From: Roseburia sp.
Lineage (GTDB): Bacteria > Bacillota > Clostridia > Lachnospirales > Lachnospiraceae
Direction of reading: 5' to 3'
Length of the DNA stretch: 50,683 bases
NCBI GenBank assembly: GCA_003483745.1
Contig: DMYD01000044.1
Span: 8,961 to 59,643 of the forward strand
The notes beneath the pieces are model-generated. The model worked only from the letters and a program-made list of their open reading frames with translations, ran no database searches and was not told the origin of the DNA. Each line of letters starts with the position of its first letter. Position 1 is the first letter of the stretch. A program made the translations under genes and the position numbers. Shown here piece after piece: positions 8,525-16,889 of this stretch.

Positions 8525-8556
8525 TGGTATTATGCCGCAATATGTGGTTTATACCA
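8525..8556 (+). promoter_or_regulatory. Two-part hairpin in the asnA leader
   Basis: TGGTAT (8525-8530) pairs with ATACCA (8551-8556), and inside it GCCGC (8534-8538) pairs with GTGGT (8544-8548) around an AATAT loop. The structure ends one base before the ribosome binding site. No T-box signature sequence is present. Its role is unknown. Confidence 0.4.
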
Positions 8557-8572
8557 GAGAGGAGAACCTTAG

Positions 8573-9583
8573 ATGGAACATTTAATTATTCCAAAAGATT
8601 ATCATTCAGAACTAAATCTGCACGATACGCAGATTGCAATCAAAACAGTAAAAGATTTTTTCCAGAACCTGCTTGCACTTCGCCTGAATTTATCCCGCGT
8701 TTCTGCTCCGCTTTTCGTTGATCCGTTATCCGGTCTCAACGACAACTTAAACGGTATTGAACGCCCTGTTACTTTTGATATCAAAGAACAGAATGGAAAA
8801 GAGGCAGAAGTCGTACAGTCTCTCGCTAAATGGAAACGTTACGCATTAAAAAAATACGGTTTCGATTACGGTGAAGGACTGTATACCGATATGAATGCTA
8901 TCCGCAGAGATGAGGATACCGACAACATCCACTCTATTTTTGTAGATCAGTGGGACTGGGAAAAGATCATCCATAAAGAAGAACGTAATATTGAGACATT
9001 AAAAGAAACCGTCACCACTGTATACAACTGCCTGCGCAAGACGGAAAAATACATGGCAATCCAGTATGATTATATAGAAGAGATCCTTCCACATGATATC
9101 TTCTTTATCACAACCCAGGAATTAGAGGAGATGTTCCCGGACAATACACCGAAGGAACGTGAATATTACATCACCAAAACCAAGGGTGCCGTATGTATCA
9201 TGAAGATCGGTGATACCTTAGAAAACGGAGAGCCTCATGACGGACGTGCCCCGGACTATGATGACTGGTCTTTAAATGCAGATATCGTTGTCTACTATCC
9301 GGTACTTGACATTGCACTTGAGATTTCCTCCATGGGTATCCGCGTTGACAAGAAAGCACTTCTCTCCCAGCTCAAAAAAGCAGGCTGTGAAGAACGTGCA
9401 AAACTTCCATTTCAGAAAGCGATCATCAATGAAGAGCTTCCATATACGATCGGCGGCGGAATCGGACAGTCCCGTATCTGTATGTTCTTCCTCCGCAAGG
9501 CACACATCGGAGAAGTTCAGTCTTCCCTGTGGCCGGAAGATATTACAAAAGAATGTGAAAAGAACGGTATTCAGCTTTTATAA
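8573..9583 (+). CDS. asnA: Aspartate-ammonia ligase (asparagine synthetase A)
   Basis: Makes L-asparagine from aspartate, ammonia and ATP in the cytosol. The 336-aa length and the fold (a class II aminoacyl-tRNA synthetase relative) fit AsnA: the N-terminal block RVSAPLFVDPLSGLNDNLNG, the central FVDQWDWEK, and the C-terminal TIGGGIGQSRICMFFL, which holds the class II motif 3 arginine. The ATG at 8573 has GAGAGGAG upstream. It is one of only two plus-strand genes and stands alone, with its own promoter, a leader hairpin and a terminator shared with the convergent polyamine operon. Confidence 0.97.
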   Translation: MEHLIIPKDYHSELNLHDTQIAIKTVKDFFQNLLALRLNLSRVSAPLFVDPLSGLNDNLNGIERPVTFDIKEQNGKEAEVVQSLAKWKRYALKKYGFDYGEGLYTDMNAIRRDEDTDNIHSIFVDQWDWEKIIHKEERNIETLKETVTTVYNCLRKTEKYMAIQYDYIEEILPHDIFFITTQELEEMFPDNTPKEREYYITKTKGAVCIMKIGDTLENGEPHDGRAPDYDDWSLNADIVVYYPVLDIALEISSMGIRVDKKALLSQLKKAGCEERAKLPFQKAIINEELPYTIGGGIGQSRICMFFLRKAHIGEVQSSLWPEDITKECEKNGIQLL

Positions 9584-9619
9584 CAGGAACGGGCACATGC
9601 TCCGCAAATATCCTGTTAT
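9580..9619 (+). other. Inverted repeat over the asnA stop codon
   Basis: ATAACAGGA (9580-9588) and TCCTGTTAT (9611-9619) form a perfect 9-bp stem beginning at the asnA stop codon. No T-run follows. It stands just before the large terminator hairpin. Confidence 0.5.
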
Positions 9620-9636
9620 CAGCAATGATGCCTAAT

Positions 9637-9709
9637 AAAAAACAGGTATGTTTCAATGTCAGCAATGAGCGTTCCCTGCTCCATGGCGACAAAAACATAC
9701 CTGTTTTTT
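9637..9709. terminator. Bidirectional terminator with a large structured loop
   Basis: A perfect 17-bp stem (9637-9653 with 9693-9709) ends in six T on both strands, between convergent asnA and aguB. The 39-nt loop is unusually big. TCAGCAATGA occurs just before the stem (9619-9628) and again in the loop (9659-9668). Confidence 0.85.
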
Positions 9710-9751
9710 CACTTTTCCGCTTTCTCAGTCCTGTCTGGTTCCTGCACTCTT

Positions 9752-10636
9752 TTAATTTTTCTGTCCCGCAATGATCCCGTAATATTCCGGTCTTCTATCC
9801 CGGAAAAGTCCCCATTCCAATCGTTTTGTCCGAAGTTCATCCAATTCATATGTCTGACTTAGGATTTCTTCGCGATCTCTAGAAGCGTTCAAAAGAACCT
9901 CGCCAGTTTCATCTGTCACAAATGAAGATCCATAAAATTCCAAGGCTGATTTCTGTCCGCCATTTTCGTCACATGGCTCTACTTCTTCTCTGCCAATACG
10001 GTTTGCTGCAATGACAGGCATCAGATTTGCAGCCGCATGCCCCTGCATGCAGCGTCTCCAGTGAGGCATGCTGTCACACTCTAAGATCGGCTCAGAACCG
10101 ATTGCCGTCGGATAAAATAATAATTCTGCACCGAGCAGCGCCATCGCGCGTGCTGTCTCCGGGAACCACTGATCCCAGCAGATTCCAATCCCGATACAGC
10201 CGTATTTTGTATCAAACACTTTAAATCCGGTATCTCCCGGTGTAAAATAAAACTTTTCCTGATAATAATGATCATCCGGGATATGGGTTTTCCGATACAC
10301 ACCGAGGATTGTTCCATCTGCATCAATGCAGGCAATCGAATTATAGAGGTTATTGACATCCCGCTCATAAAAGCTGATTGGAAGCACCACGCCTAATTCT
10401 TTCGCAAGTCGAACTCCCATCGCCACTGCTTCACTCTCCTCCACGGTTCTTGCATAACTGTAAAAATCATATCTGCGCTGCTGACAGAAATATTCTCTTT
10501 CAAAAAGTTCCGGCAGCAAAATGATATTTGCGCCCTCCGCAGCAGCCCTGCGGATCATTTCTTCTGCTTTCTGTAAATTTTTCTTCTGCTCCGTTTCGCA
10601 TTTCATCTGAATCGCAGCAACTTTTACCTGTCTCAT
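9752..10636 (-). CDS. aguB: N-carbamoylputrescine amidohydrolase
   Basis: Hydrolyses N-carbamoylputrescine to putrescine, CO2 and ammonia: the last step from arginine to putrescine in this operon. A nitrilase-superfamily enzyme of 294 aa, the normal length. The Glu-Lys-Cys triad can be seen as E43 (LLPELFE), K116 (YRKTHIPD) and C153 (GICWDQWFPE). YYQEKFYFTPGDTGF is typical of this subgroup. The ATG at 10636 has AAAGGA upstream. Last gene of the polyamine operon, 45 bp after aguA, which makes its substrate. Confidence 0.95.
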   Translation of the reverse strand: MRQVKVAAIQMKCETEQKKNLQKAEEMIRRAAAEGANIILLPELFEREYFCQQRRYDFYSYARTVEESEAVAMGVRLAKELGVVLPISFYERDVNNLYNSIACIDADGTILGVYRKTHIPDDHYYQEKFYFTPGDTGFKVFDTKYGCIGIGICWDQWFPETARAMALLGAELLFYPTAIGSEPILECDSMPHWRRCMQGHAAANLMPVIAANRIGREEVEPCDENGGQKSALEFYGSSFVTDETGEVLLNASRDREEILSQTYELDELRTKRLEWGLFRDRRPEYYGIIAGQKN

Positions 10637-10681
10637 GCGTGTATCCTTTCTGTTGTTTTTATTTTTTGCACAATAAATTCC

Positions 10682-11905
10682 CTATAAGGGAATTTGCTGC
10701 GTAATACAGTGAATATTTCCACCACCTGTCAGTATGTCTCTTGCGTACACCGGTATAATTTTTCTGTCCGGACAGAGTTCTTCCATGATCTGCTGTGCGC
10801 GCCGGTCACTTTTTTCATTTTCTCCGCCAAATGCCGGCATGACCACAGCATTATTGGAAAAATAAAAATTCACATAAGAGGCTGCTAACCGCTCCCCCTC
10901 TTCCCTGACATCCTCGCCTTCCTCAAATTCGTATCCTTCAAGTTCTTCTTTTGTGATACATACCGGAATATCCGGGATTGGAAGTTTGTGGATCGTTATT
11001 TTTCTTCCTTTGGCATCCCGAACCGAACTCAGGTAATCAAAACTTGCTTTTGACAGAGCATACTGCGGATCATTCTGATTGTCTGTCCATGCCAGCACAA
11101 CCTCCCCCGGCCTTAAGAATGCACAGACATTGTCCACATGCTCATTCGTCTCATCCTGATAGATTCCACGCGGCAGCCATAAAACTTTCTCCACACCAAG
11201 GTAACACTTTAACTGTTCTTCAATCTGCTCTTTTGTAAGCGATGGATTTCTCCCCGCACTGAGCAGACAGGATTCCGTGACAAGCAAAGTTCCCTCTCCG
11301 TCACTGTGGATAGAACCGCCCTCCAGCACAAAAGGTGCAGCGTCGTAACAGGAAAAACCAAATTTTTTACAGAAATTCCATGCAAATGCATCGTCTTTTT
11401 TATAAAAAGCATATAGTCCGTCAACTTCGCCGCCCCAGGCATTAAAAGACCAATTTACACCACACACCTGTGAGTTTTTTACATCATCGCCTGTCTGCAC
11501 CGTACTTTTTTCTGCTGCCGTCAGGTCAGAAATTTTTTCATCCATTCTTTTTACCAGAAAAGTCGGAGCGACATCCCGCGCCCAGGAATCATCGGTTTCC
11601 ATCTCATAAACAATCACAGGATGTAAGTTTTCTTCTTTTTTCAGACTTTCCGCAAATGCCTTTGCATGGTCAATCCCCTTTTTCCCAGCAGCAACATACA
11701 CTGTCTCACTTTCCGCGATTGCACGGATCACAGCCGAAAATGCTGCTTCTGCCTCCCTGGCTTCATTTCTCCAGGAACCGGGACGTTCCGGCCAGATCAT
11801 GATACATCCCTGATGAGGTTCAAACTCTCCCGGCATAAAATAACCGTCCTGCACCGGCTTTGCCGCATTTATCATCTTAGGACAATCTGCCTTTGAAATC
11901 TTCAT
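10682..11905 (-). CDS. aguA: Agmatine deiminase
   Basis: Converts agmatine to N-carbamoylputrescine and ammonia in the cytosol. Member of the peptidylarginine-deiminase-like guanidine-modifying superfamily, 407 aa from the ATG at 11905 (AAGGAG seven bases upstream; two extra upstream codons lack such a site). The family blocks are clear: MPGEFEPHQGCIMIWPER at the N terminus, WARDVAPTFLV, FVLEGGSIHSDGEGTLLVTE, and the C-terminal GGGNIHC with the catalytic Cys at about 400. The start overlaps the end of the decarboxylase gene by 29 bp, so the two are probably translationally coupled. Confidence 0.97.
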   Translation of the reverse strand: MKISKADCPKMINAAKPVQDGYFMPGEFEPHQGCIMIWPERPGSWRNEAREAEAAFSAVIRAIAESETVYVAAGKKGIDHAKAFAESLKKEENLHPVIVYEMETDDSWARDVAPTFLVKRMDEKISDLTAAEKSTVQTGDDVKNSQVCGVNWSFNAWGGEVDGLYAFYKKDDAFAWNFCKKFGFSCYDAAPFVLEGGSIHSDGEGTLLVTESCLLSAGRNPSLTKEQIEEQLKCYLGVEKVLWLPRGIYQDETNEHVDNVCAFLRPGEVVLAWTDNQNDPQYALSKASFDYLSSVRDAKGRKITIHKLPIPDIPVCITKEELEGYEFEEGEDVREEGERLAASYVNFYFSNNAVVMPAFGGENEKSDRRAQQIMEELCPDRKIIPVYARDILTGGGNIHCITQQIPL

Positions 11906-13010
11906 AACCAAACTCCTTTATCATTTCCACGTTTCCATCTTCCCGCAAGACTGCAATTCCGGGCAGCGGCATCCCATTAAATGTGTTATTTTTGACCATG
12001 GAATAGATCGCCATATCCTCAAACACCAGGCGGTCACCCACCTGTTTTTTTTGTTCAAAGCTGTAATCACCGATCACATCTCCGGCAAGACAGGTCATAG
12101 AAGAAAGCCGGTAAGTATGCGGCTTTTCGCCCGGCAGATAACCGTCTTTTAGCGGCGGTCTGTATGGCATTTCAAGCACATCCGGCATGTGGCATGCTGC
12201 CGATGCATCTAAGATCAGGATATCCATGCCATTGTGTACGATATCCATAACCTCCGTGACGAGATAACCCGCATTTAACGCGATCGCCTCACCCGGTTCT
12301 AAATAGACCTGAACATTATATTTTCGCCTGATTTCACAAATTAGCTTCTTTAGTTCATCCAACTGATAGTCTGCTCTTGTAATATGATGACCACCACCCA
12401 AATTCAGCCATTTTACCTGTTTTAAATAATTGCCAAACTTCTCCTCAAACGCATGCCACGTTGTGATCAGATCGTCGGCATTCTGCTCACAAAGTGTATG
12501 AAAATGCAGCCCTTCGATTCCATCCGGCAGCTGCTCCGGAAATTCACTTTTCACCACACCAAGCCTAGAGCCCGGTCCACACGGATCATAAATCTCATGC
12601 CCCTCCTGTGTAGAGCACTCCGGATTCACGCGGATCCCGGCACTTGCGGTACACTCCTGCTGCAAAAAATAATGCTGATATTTCTTATACTGCGCAATGG
12701 AATTAAAGATAATGTGGTCACAGATTTTCACCAGTTCTTCCATGTCTTTCTCCTTATAGGCCGGTGCAAACACATGATTTTCTTTTCCCATTTCTTCTTT
12801 GCCGAGACGCGCCTCAAAGATTCCGCTCGCTGTCGTTCCACTGATATACTGTCCGATCAGTGGATACAGCGAAAACATGGAAAATGCCTTCTGCGCTAAA
12901 AGCACATGGCAGCCGGTTTCCTGCTCCAGGTTTTGTAATATTTTTAAATTTTGTTTTAATTTCTTTTCATCTACCACATAACATGGGGTAGGAATCTCCT
13001 GCCATTTCAT
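11877..13010 (-). CDS. nspC: Carboxynorspermidine/carboxyspermidine decarboxylase
   Basis: PLP-dependent decarboxylase of the alanine-racemase fold. It removes CO2 from carboxyspermidine (or carboxynorspermidine) to give spermidine. 377 aa from the ATG at 13010, preceded by AAGGAG. The PLP lysine is K41 in LLAQKAFSMFSLYP; HFHTLCEQ and LNLGGGHHIT are family signatures, and YLEPGEAI forms part of the phosphate-binding region. It follows the synthase gene by 10 bp, as in other bacteria that use the carboxyspermidine route. Whether the C3 or C4 diamine is preferred cannot be told here; putrescine is supplied by aguA/aguB. Confidence 0.95.
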   Translation of the reverse strand: MKWQEIPTPCYVVDEKKLKQNLKILQNLEQETGCHVLLAQKAFSMFSLYPLIGQYISGTTASGIFEARLGKEEMGKENHVFAPAYKEKDMEELVKICDHIIFNSIAQYKKYQHYFLQQECTASAGIRVNPECSTQEGHEIYDPCGPGSRLGVVKSEFPEQLPDGIEGLHFHTLCEQNADDLITTWHAFEEKFGNYLKQVKWLNLGGGHHITRADYQLDELKKLICEIRRKYNVQVYLEPGEAIALNAGYLVTEVMDIVHNGMDILILDASAACHMPDVLEMPYRPPLKDGYLPGEKPHTYRLSSMTCLAGDVIGDYSFEQKKQVGDRLVFEDMAIYSMVKNNTFNGMPLPGIAVLREDGNVEMIKEFGYEDFKGRLS

Positions 13011-13020
13011 AATAATCTCC

Positions 13021-14280
13021 TTATTCCACTGTCTGCGGATTTTCATCTACAATCCAAGGCAGACCATACTGGTTTAACATATCCATAAACGGATCCGGAT
13101 CAAATTCTTCAATATTAAACACACCATCTTTATCCCAGACTTTATCGACAACTAACGCTGCCCCGATCATAGCCGGAACGCCGGTCGTGTAGGAAATTGC
13201 CTGGGAACCGACTTCCTTATAGCATTCCTGATGGTCGCAGACATTATAGATATAGATTGTCTTTTCTTTTCCATCTTTCTTTCCGGTAAAAATACAGCCG
13301 ATATTTGTTTTTCCAACTGTACGTGGTCCCAACGACGCAGGATCCGGAAGCAGTGCCTTTAAGAACTGGATCGGTACGATCTCCCTGCCCTCATACTCAA
13401 TCGGTGATGTTGAAAGCATTCCGACATTCTCTAAACATTTCATATGTGTCAGATAGCTCTGTCCAAAAGTCATAAAGAAACGGATTCTCTTTACTCCAGG
13501 CACATTTTTTGCAAGGGACTCTATCTCTTCGTGATGCAGCAGATACATATCTTTCTCGCCAACCTGTGGAAAATTATATTCTCTTTTAATTTCCATTGGT
13601 TTTGTTTCTACCCAGTGACCATTCTCCCAGTAAGAGCCGTTTGCAGAAACCTCACGCAGATTGATCTCCGGGTTGAAATTGGTTGCAAACGGATAACCGT
13701 GGTCGCCGCCATTACAGTCTAAAATATCGATTGTCTCAATCTCATCAAAGTAATGTTTCAGGGCATAGGCAGTAAATACGCTTGTTACACCCGGATCAAA
13801 ACCACTTCCGAGCAGTGCTGTAATTCCTGCTTCTTTAAACTTTTCACGGTATGCCCACTGCCAGGAATAATCAAAATATGCCGTAAATCCCTCTTCTTTA
13901 CAACGTTTTTCATAGATAGCCCGCCATTCCTTATCATCGGTATCTTCCGGTTCATAGTTTGCGGTATCAATATAGTCCACTTTACAGGCAAGGCAGGCAT
14001 CCATAATTGTTAAATCCTGATATGGTAAAGCAACATTTAACACAGCATCCGGTTGATATTTTTTGATCAGGGCAATCAGTTCCTCCGTGTTGTCTGCATC
14101 CACCTGTGCTGTTGTGATGACAGTATCTGTCGTTTTCTCCAGCTTTTCCTTTAATGCATCACATTTCGATTTTGTTCTGCTCGCAATGCAGATCTCCGTA
14201 AAAGTTTTGCTGTTCTGACAGCATTTGTGAATCGCAACTCCTGCAACTCCGCCACATCCGATAATTAATAATCTTCCCAT
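13021..14280 (-). CDS. Carboxynorspermidine (carboxyspermidine) synthase, saccharopine dehydrogenase family
   Basis: NADPH-dependent enzyme that condenses aspartate beta-semialdehyde with putrescine and reduces the Schiff base to carboxyspermidine. 419 aa from the ATG at 14280, with AAAGGAG upstream; the frame is open farther but carries the intercistronic repeat there. A Rossmann motif GCGGVAG lies at residues 8-14, then DTANYEPED and LGSGFDPGVTSVFTAYA, typical of the saccharopine dehydrogenase-like group. Placement directly before the carboxynorspermidine decarboxylase separates it from true lysine saccharopine dehydrogenases. Its aldehyde substrate is shared with dapA, encoded 6 kb away. 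Confidence 0.93.
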   Translation of the reverse strand: MGRLLIIGCGGVAGVAIHKCCQNSKTFTEICIASRTKSKCDALKEKLEKTTDTVITTAQVDADNTEELIALIKKYQPDAVLNVALPYQDLTIMDACLACKVDYIDTANYEPEDTDDKEWRAIYEKRCKEEGFTAYFDYSWQWAYREKFKEAGITALLGSGFDPGVTSVFTAYALKHYFDEIETIDILDCNGGDHGYPFATNFNPEINLREVSANGSYWENGHWVETKPMEIKREYNFPQVGEKDMYLLHHEEIESLAKNVPGVKRIRFFMTFGQSYLTHMKCLENVGMLSTSPIEYEGREIVPIQFLKALLPDPASLGPRTVGKTNIGCIFTGKKDGKEKTIYIYNVCDHQECYKEVGSQAISYTTGVPAMIGAALVVDKVWDKDGVFNIEEFDPDPFMDMLNQYGLPWIVDENPQTVE

Positions 14281-14290
14281 TTTATCTCCT

Positions 14291-14345
14291 TTCCTGCGCT
14301 GTCTTTTTGCGCATCTCAAGTTTGTGCCGGGGCACAAATCTTGCG
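14291..14345 (-). repeat. Intercistronic repeat element, copy 2 (long form)
   Basis: Homologue of 3381-3420, again placed just upstream of a ribosome binding site. It has a GCGC hairpin (gcgc/gcgc) and then a near-perfect palindrome in which TTTGTGCC (14321-14328) pairs with GGCACAAA (14331-14338), extended by CAAG and CTTG. Confidence 0.6.
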
Positions 14346-14379
14346 TGTGAAAAATTATATTTTTATTTAATTTTTTCTG

Positions 14380-15243
14380 CTATTTCTTACGACCTTCTTC
14401 TTCCTCTAACATATCCTCCACATACCGTGGCAGCATGAATGCTCCCTTGTGCAGATTTGTGGTGTAATACCAGGTCTTTATCTTCCGCTCTTTCCAGCGT
14501 TTTGCATCCAGATCATCCAATGGATGATATTTCTTTGATGCAAATCCAAACAGCCAGTAGCCGGAAGAACACGTCGGAATGTGTGCCTGATACACACGGC
14601 TGATTGGAAAGCTGTGGCTTGCCTTTCTGTGCATGCCACGACATGATTCCTCATCTTCATCGTAAAATGGACTTCCATGCTGATATACCATAATACCGTC
14701 ATCCTTTAGGGCACGGAAACAATTTCCATAAAATTCCTTGGTAAACAATCCCGCGGTATGCCCAAGCGGATCGATTGCATCGTTGATGATCAGATCATAC
14801 TCATCATGCTTCATCCGTAAAAATTTCAATCCATCCTCATAATATACCGTCACGCGCTCATCGGACAGACCGCACGCATTGTCCGGGAAAAATTCTTTAC
14901 AGACCTCCACAAACACGCGATCCGGCTCTACGACATCAATCTGTTCTATCTCATCGTAGTACCCCAGTTCACGCGCCACTCCACCATCACCGCCGCCAAT
15001 GACCAAAACCTTTTTCACATGCGGATGTACCGCCATCGGAACATGTACGATCATTTCATCATAGACAAATTCATCTTTTTCCGAAAAAACAATACTTCCG
15101 TCCGAACTTAAAAACCGCCCAAACTCATCCGAATCAAATACATCAATCCGCTGAAACTCCGTCTGTAACCCAAACAACTGTTTCTGCACCTTGACTGATA
15201 CCTTTACTTTTTCCGTGTGGTAATCCGAAAACCAAAGTTCCAT
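14380..15243 (-). CDS. speE: Polyamine aminopropyltransferase (spermidine synthase)
   Basis: Transfers an aminopropyl group from decarboxylated S-adenosylmethionine to putrescine. 287 aa, usual length. The nucleotide-binding GGGDGG is at residues 83-88, followed by the acidic EPD (106-108) and the catalytic-region Asp in DLIINDAIDPLG. The N-terminal half has the small beta domain (VKVQKQLFGLQTEFQRIDVF). ATG at 15243 with GAAGGGAG. It sits between speA and the carboxyspermidine genes. No speD for making the aminopropyl donor is present in this window, so either speD is elsewhere or the enzyme uses another donor. Confidence 0.93.
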   Translation of the reverse strand: MELWFSDYHTEKVKVSVKVQKQLFGLQTEFQRIDVFDSDEFGRFLSSDGSIVFSEKDEFVYDEMIVHVPMAVHPHVKKVLVIGGGDGGVARELGYYDEIEQIDVVEPDRVFVEVCKEFFPDNACGLSDERVTVYYEDGLKFLRMKHDEYDLIINDAIDPLGHTAGLFTKEFYGNCFRALKDDGIMVYQHGSPFYDEDEESCRGMHRKASHSFPISRVYQAHIPTCSSGYWLFGFASKKYHPLDDLDAKRWKERKIKTWYYTTNLHKGAFMLPRYVEDMLEEEEGRKK

Positions 15244-15309
15244 GATTTTCTCCCTTCTTTTGCAAAAATTCTATTTTCACACAAATCAGTATTTTTGCTT
15301 ATCTATACG

Positions 15310-16764
15310 TTATTTTTTTGCAAGTACATTTAGATTTTCAACTTCCGGGTCCTCCGTTCCCTGCATTGAACACCCTTTTTCTTTTGCATAGACAATATAC
15401 TCAATGATTTCTGGTGTGATCATCTCTCCCGGTGCTAAAATCGGAATTCCTGGCGGATAACACATGACAAATTCACCACAGATTCTTCCCGCCGTCTCAC
15501 GAACCGGCAGAGATTCCTTTTTCGAATAAAATGCCACCTGCGGCGATACCAAAACCTTCGGATTGATGTATTCCGTGTTCAGCATTTTAGCTGGATCTTT
15601 CGAATACAGCCGCTTGATATCCGCAAGTGCTCCCACAAGCCGCTCAATATCCTGTATCCGGTCACCGATAGAAATATAGGCGAGGATATTAGCAATATCG
15701 CCAAGCTCGATCTGAATATCATACTCGTCCCGCAGCAGATCATATACTTCAATACCTGCAAGTCCGATATCCCGCGTATATACAGAAAGTTTTGTCACAT
15801 CAAAATCGTAAACACTGCCACCATTGATCATATCTTTTCCGTACGCATAAAATCCACCGATGGAATTGATCTCATCCCTGGCATATTCCGCCATCTGTGC
15901 CACTTTCGCAAAGGATTCCTTTCCGCGCAGAGCAAGATTTCTCCGCGAAATATCAAGGCTTGACATCAGAAGATACGATGCACTCGTCGTCTGTGTCAGA
16001 TTGATGATCTGACTGACATATTCCCAGTTCACACCCTTTCCGGTCAGAAGAATGGAACTCTGCGTCAGGCTTCCCCCCGACTTGTGCATGGAAACAGACG
16101 CCATATCCGCCCCGGCATCCATGGCACACACCGGAAGATTCTCACCAAAATACAGATGCGTTCCGTGTGCCTCATCCACAAGCACCAGCATATGATGTTC
16201 ATGTGCCACTCTCACGATAGACCGCAAATCCGAACAGATTCCATAATAAGTCGGATTGTTGACTAAAACTGCTACTGCATCCGGATTCTCTAAAATCGCA
16301 CGTTCCACCTCTGACACCTGCATCCCAAGTGAAATACCAAGTTTCACATCCACCTCCGGATTGACATAAACCGGAATTGCTCCACAGAGCACCAATGCAT
16401 TGATCACACTCTTGTGCACATTTCGTGGCAAAATGATCTTATCTCCCGCCTTACAGCAGGAAAGCACCATTCCCTGAACAGAAGAAGTGGTTCCACCAAC
16501 CATAAAAAATGCATGTTCCGCCCGAAATGCTTCCGCTGCAAGTTCCTCTGCCTCCTTGATTACCGAGACCGGATGACAGAGATTATCAAGCGGCTTCATG
16601 GAATTGACATCCAGACTCACACATTTTTCTCCCAACAGCTCTACCAGCTCCGGATTTCCCCTTCCTCTCTTATGTCCCGGCACATCAAACGGCACCACTC
16701 TCCGCTTTTTTAACTTTTCCAGTGCCTCATAAACCGGCGCATGCATCTGCTTCTCTTTGTCCAT
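15310..16764 (-). CDS. speA: Arginine decarboxylase (Orn/Lys/Arg decarboxylase, aspartate aminotransferase fold)
   Basis: PLP enzyme of the short Bacillus-type Orn/Lys/Arg decarboxylase group, 484 aa. The PLP lysine is K228 in VSMHKSGGSLTQSS; DEAHG at 197-201 stacks and salt-bridges the cofactor; HKRGRGNPEL near residue 31 and LDVNSMKPLDNLCHP are family blocks. Lysine or ornithine decarboxylase activity cannot be excluded from sequence alone. Because agmatine deiminase and carbamoylputrescine hydrolase follow in the same operon, arginine to agmatine is the best reading. First gene of the operon; the start at 16764 has AAGGGGG about 12 bases upstream. A structured RNA region with a terminator lies just upstream. 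Confidence 0.92.
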   Translation of the reverse strand: MDKEKQMHAPVYEALEKLKKRRVVPFDVPGHKRGRGNPELVELLGEKCVSLDVNSMKPLDNLCHPVSVIKEAEELAAEAFRAEHAFFMVGGTTSSVQGMVLSCCKAGDKIILPRNVHKSVINALVLCGAIPVYVNPEVDVKLGISLGMQVSEVERAILENPDAVAVLVNNPTYYGICSDLRSIVRVAHEHHMLVLVDEAHGTHLYFGENLPVCAMDAGADMASVSMHKSGGSLTQSSILLTGKGVNWEYVSQIINLTQTTSASYLLMSSLDISRRNLALRGKESFAKVAQMAEYARDEINSIGGFYAYGKDMINGGSVYDFDVTKLSVYTRDIGLAGIEVYDLLRDEYDIQIELGDIANILAYISIGDRIQDIERLVGALADIKRLYSKDPAKMLNTEYINPKVLVSPQVAFYSKKESLPVRETAGRICGEFVMCYPPGIPILAPGEMITPEIIEYIVYAKEKGCSMQGTEDPEVENLNVLAKK

Positions 16765-16856
16765 GACTTTAAAAATCCCCCTTGACTTCCATAAAAATCT
16801 GCATGCTCTTTTTTCACATAACTGTTTTCCGCGACATTACCGTCGAACCAAAAACA

Positions 16857-16889
16857 CAAAAAAAAGAACAGGCATCCATCACCTGTTCT
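16857..16889 (-). terminator. Intrinsic terminator before speA
   Basis: Stem AGAACAGG/CCTGTTCT (16865-16872 with 16882-16889) followed on minus by eight T. It stands 93 nt before the speA start, with no clear promoter in between, so it could act as an attenuator. Confidence 0.8.

Noticed and set aside
8476..8572. T-box leader for asnA
   Set aside because: The leader is only about 90 nt and lacks the T-box consensus and a terminator.
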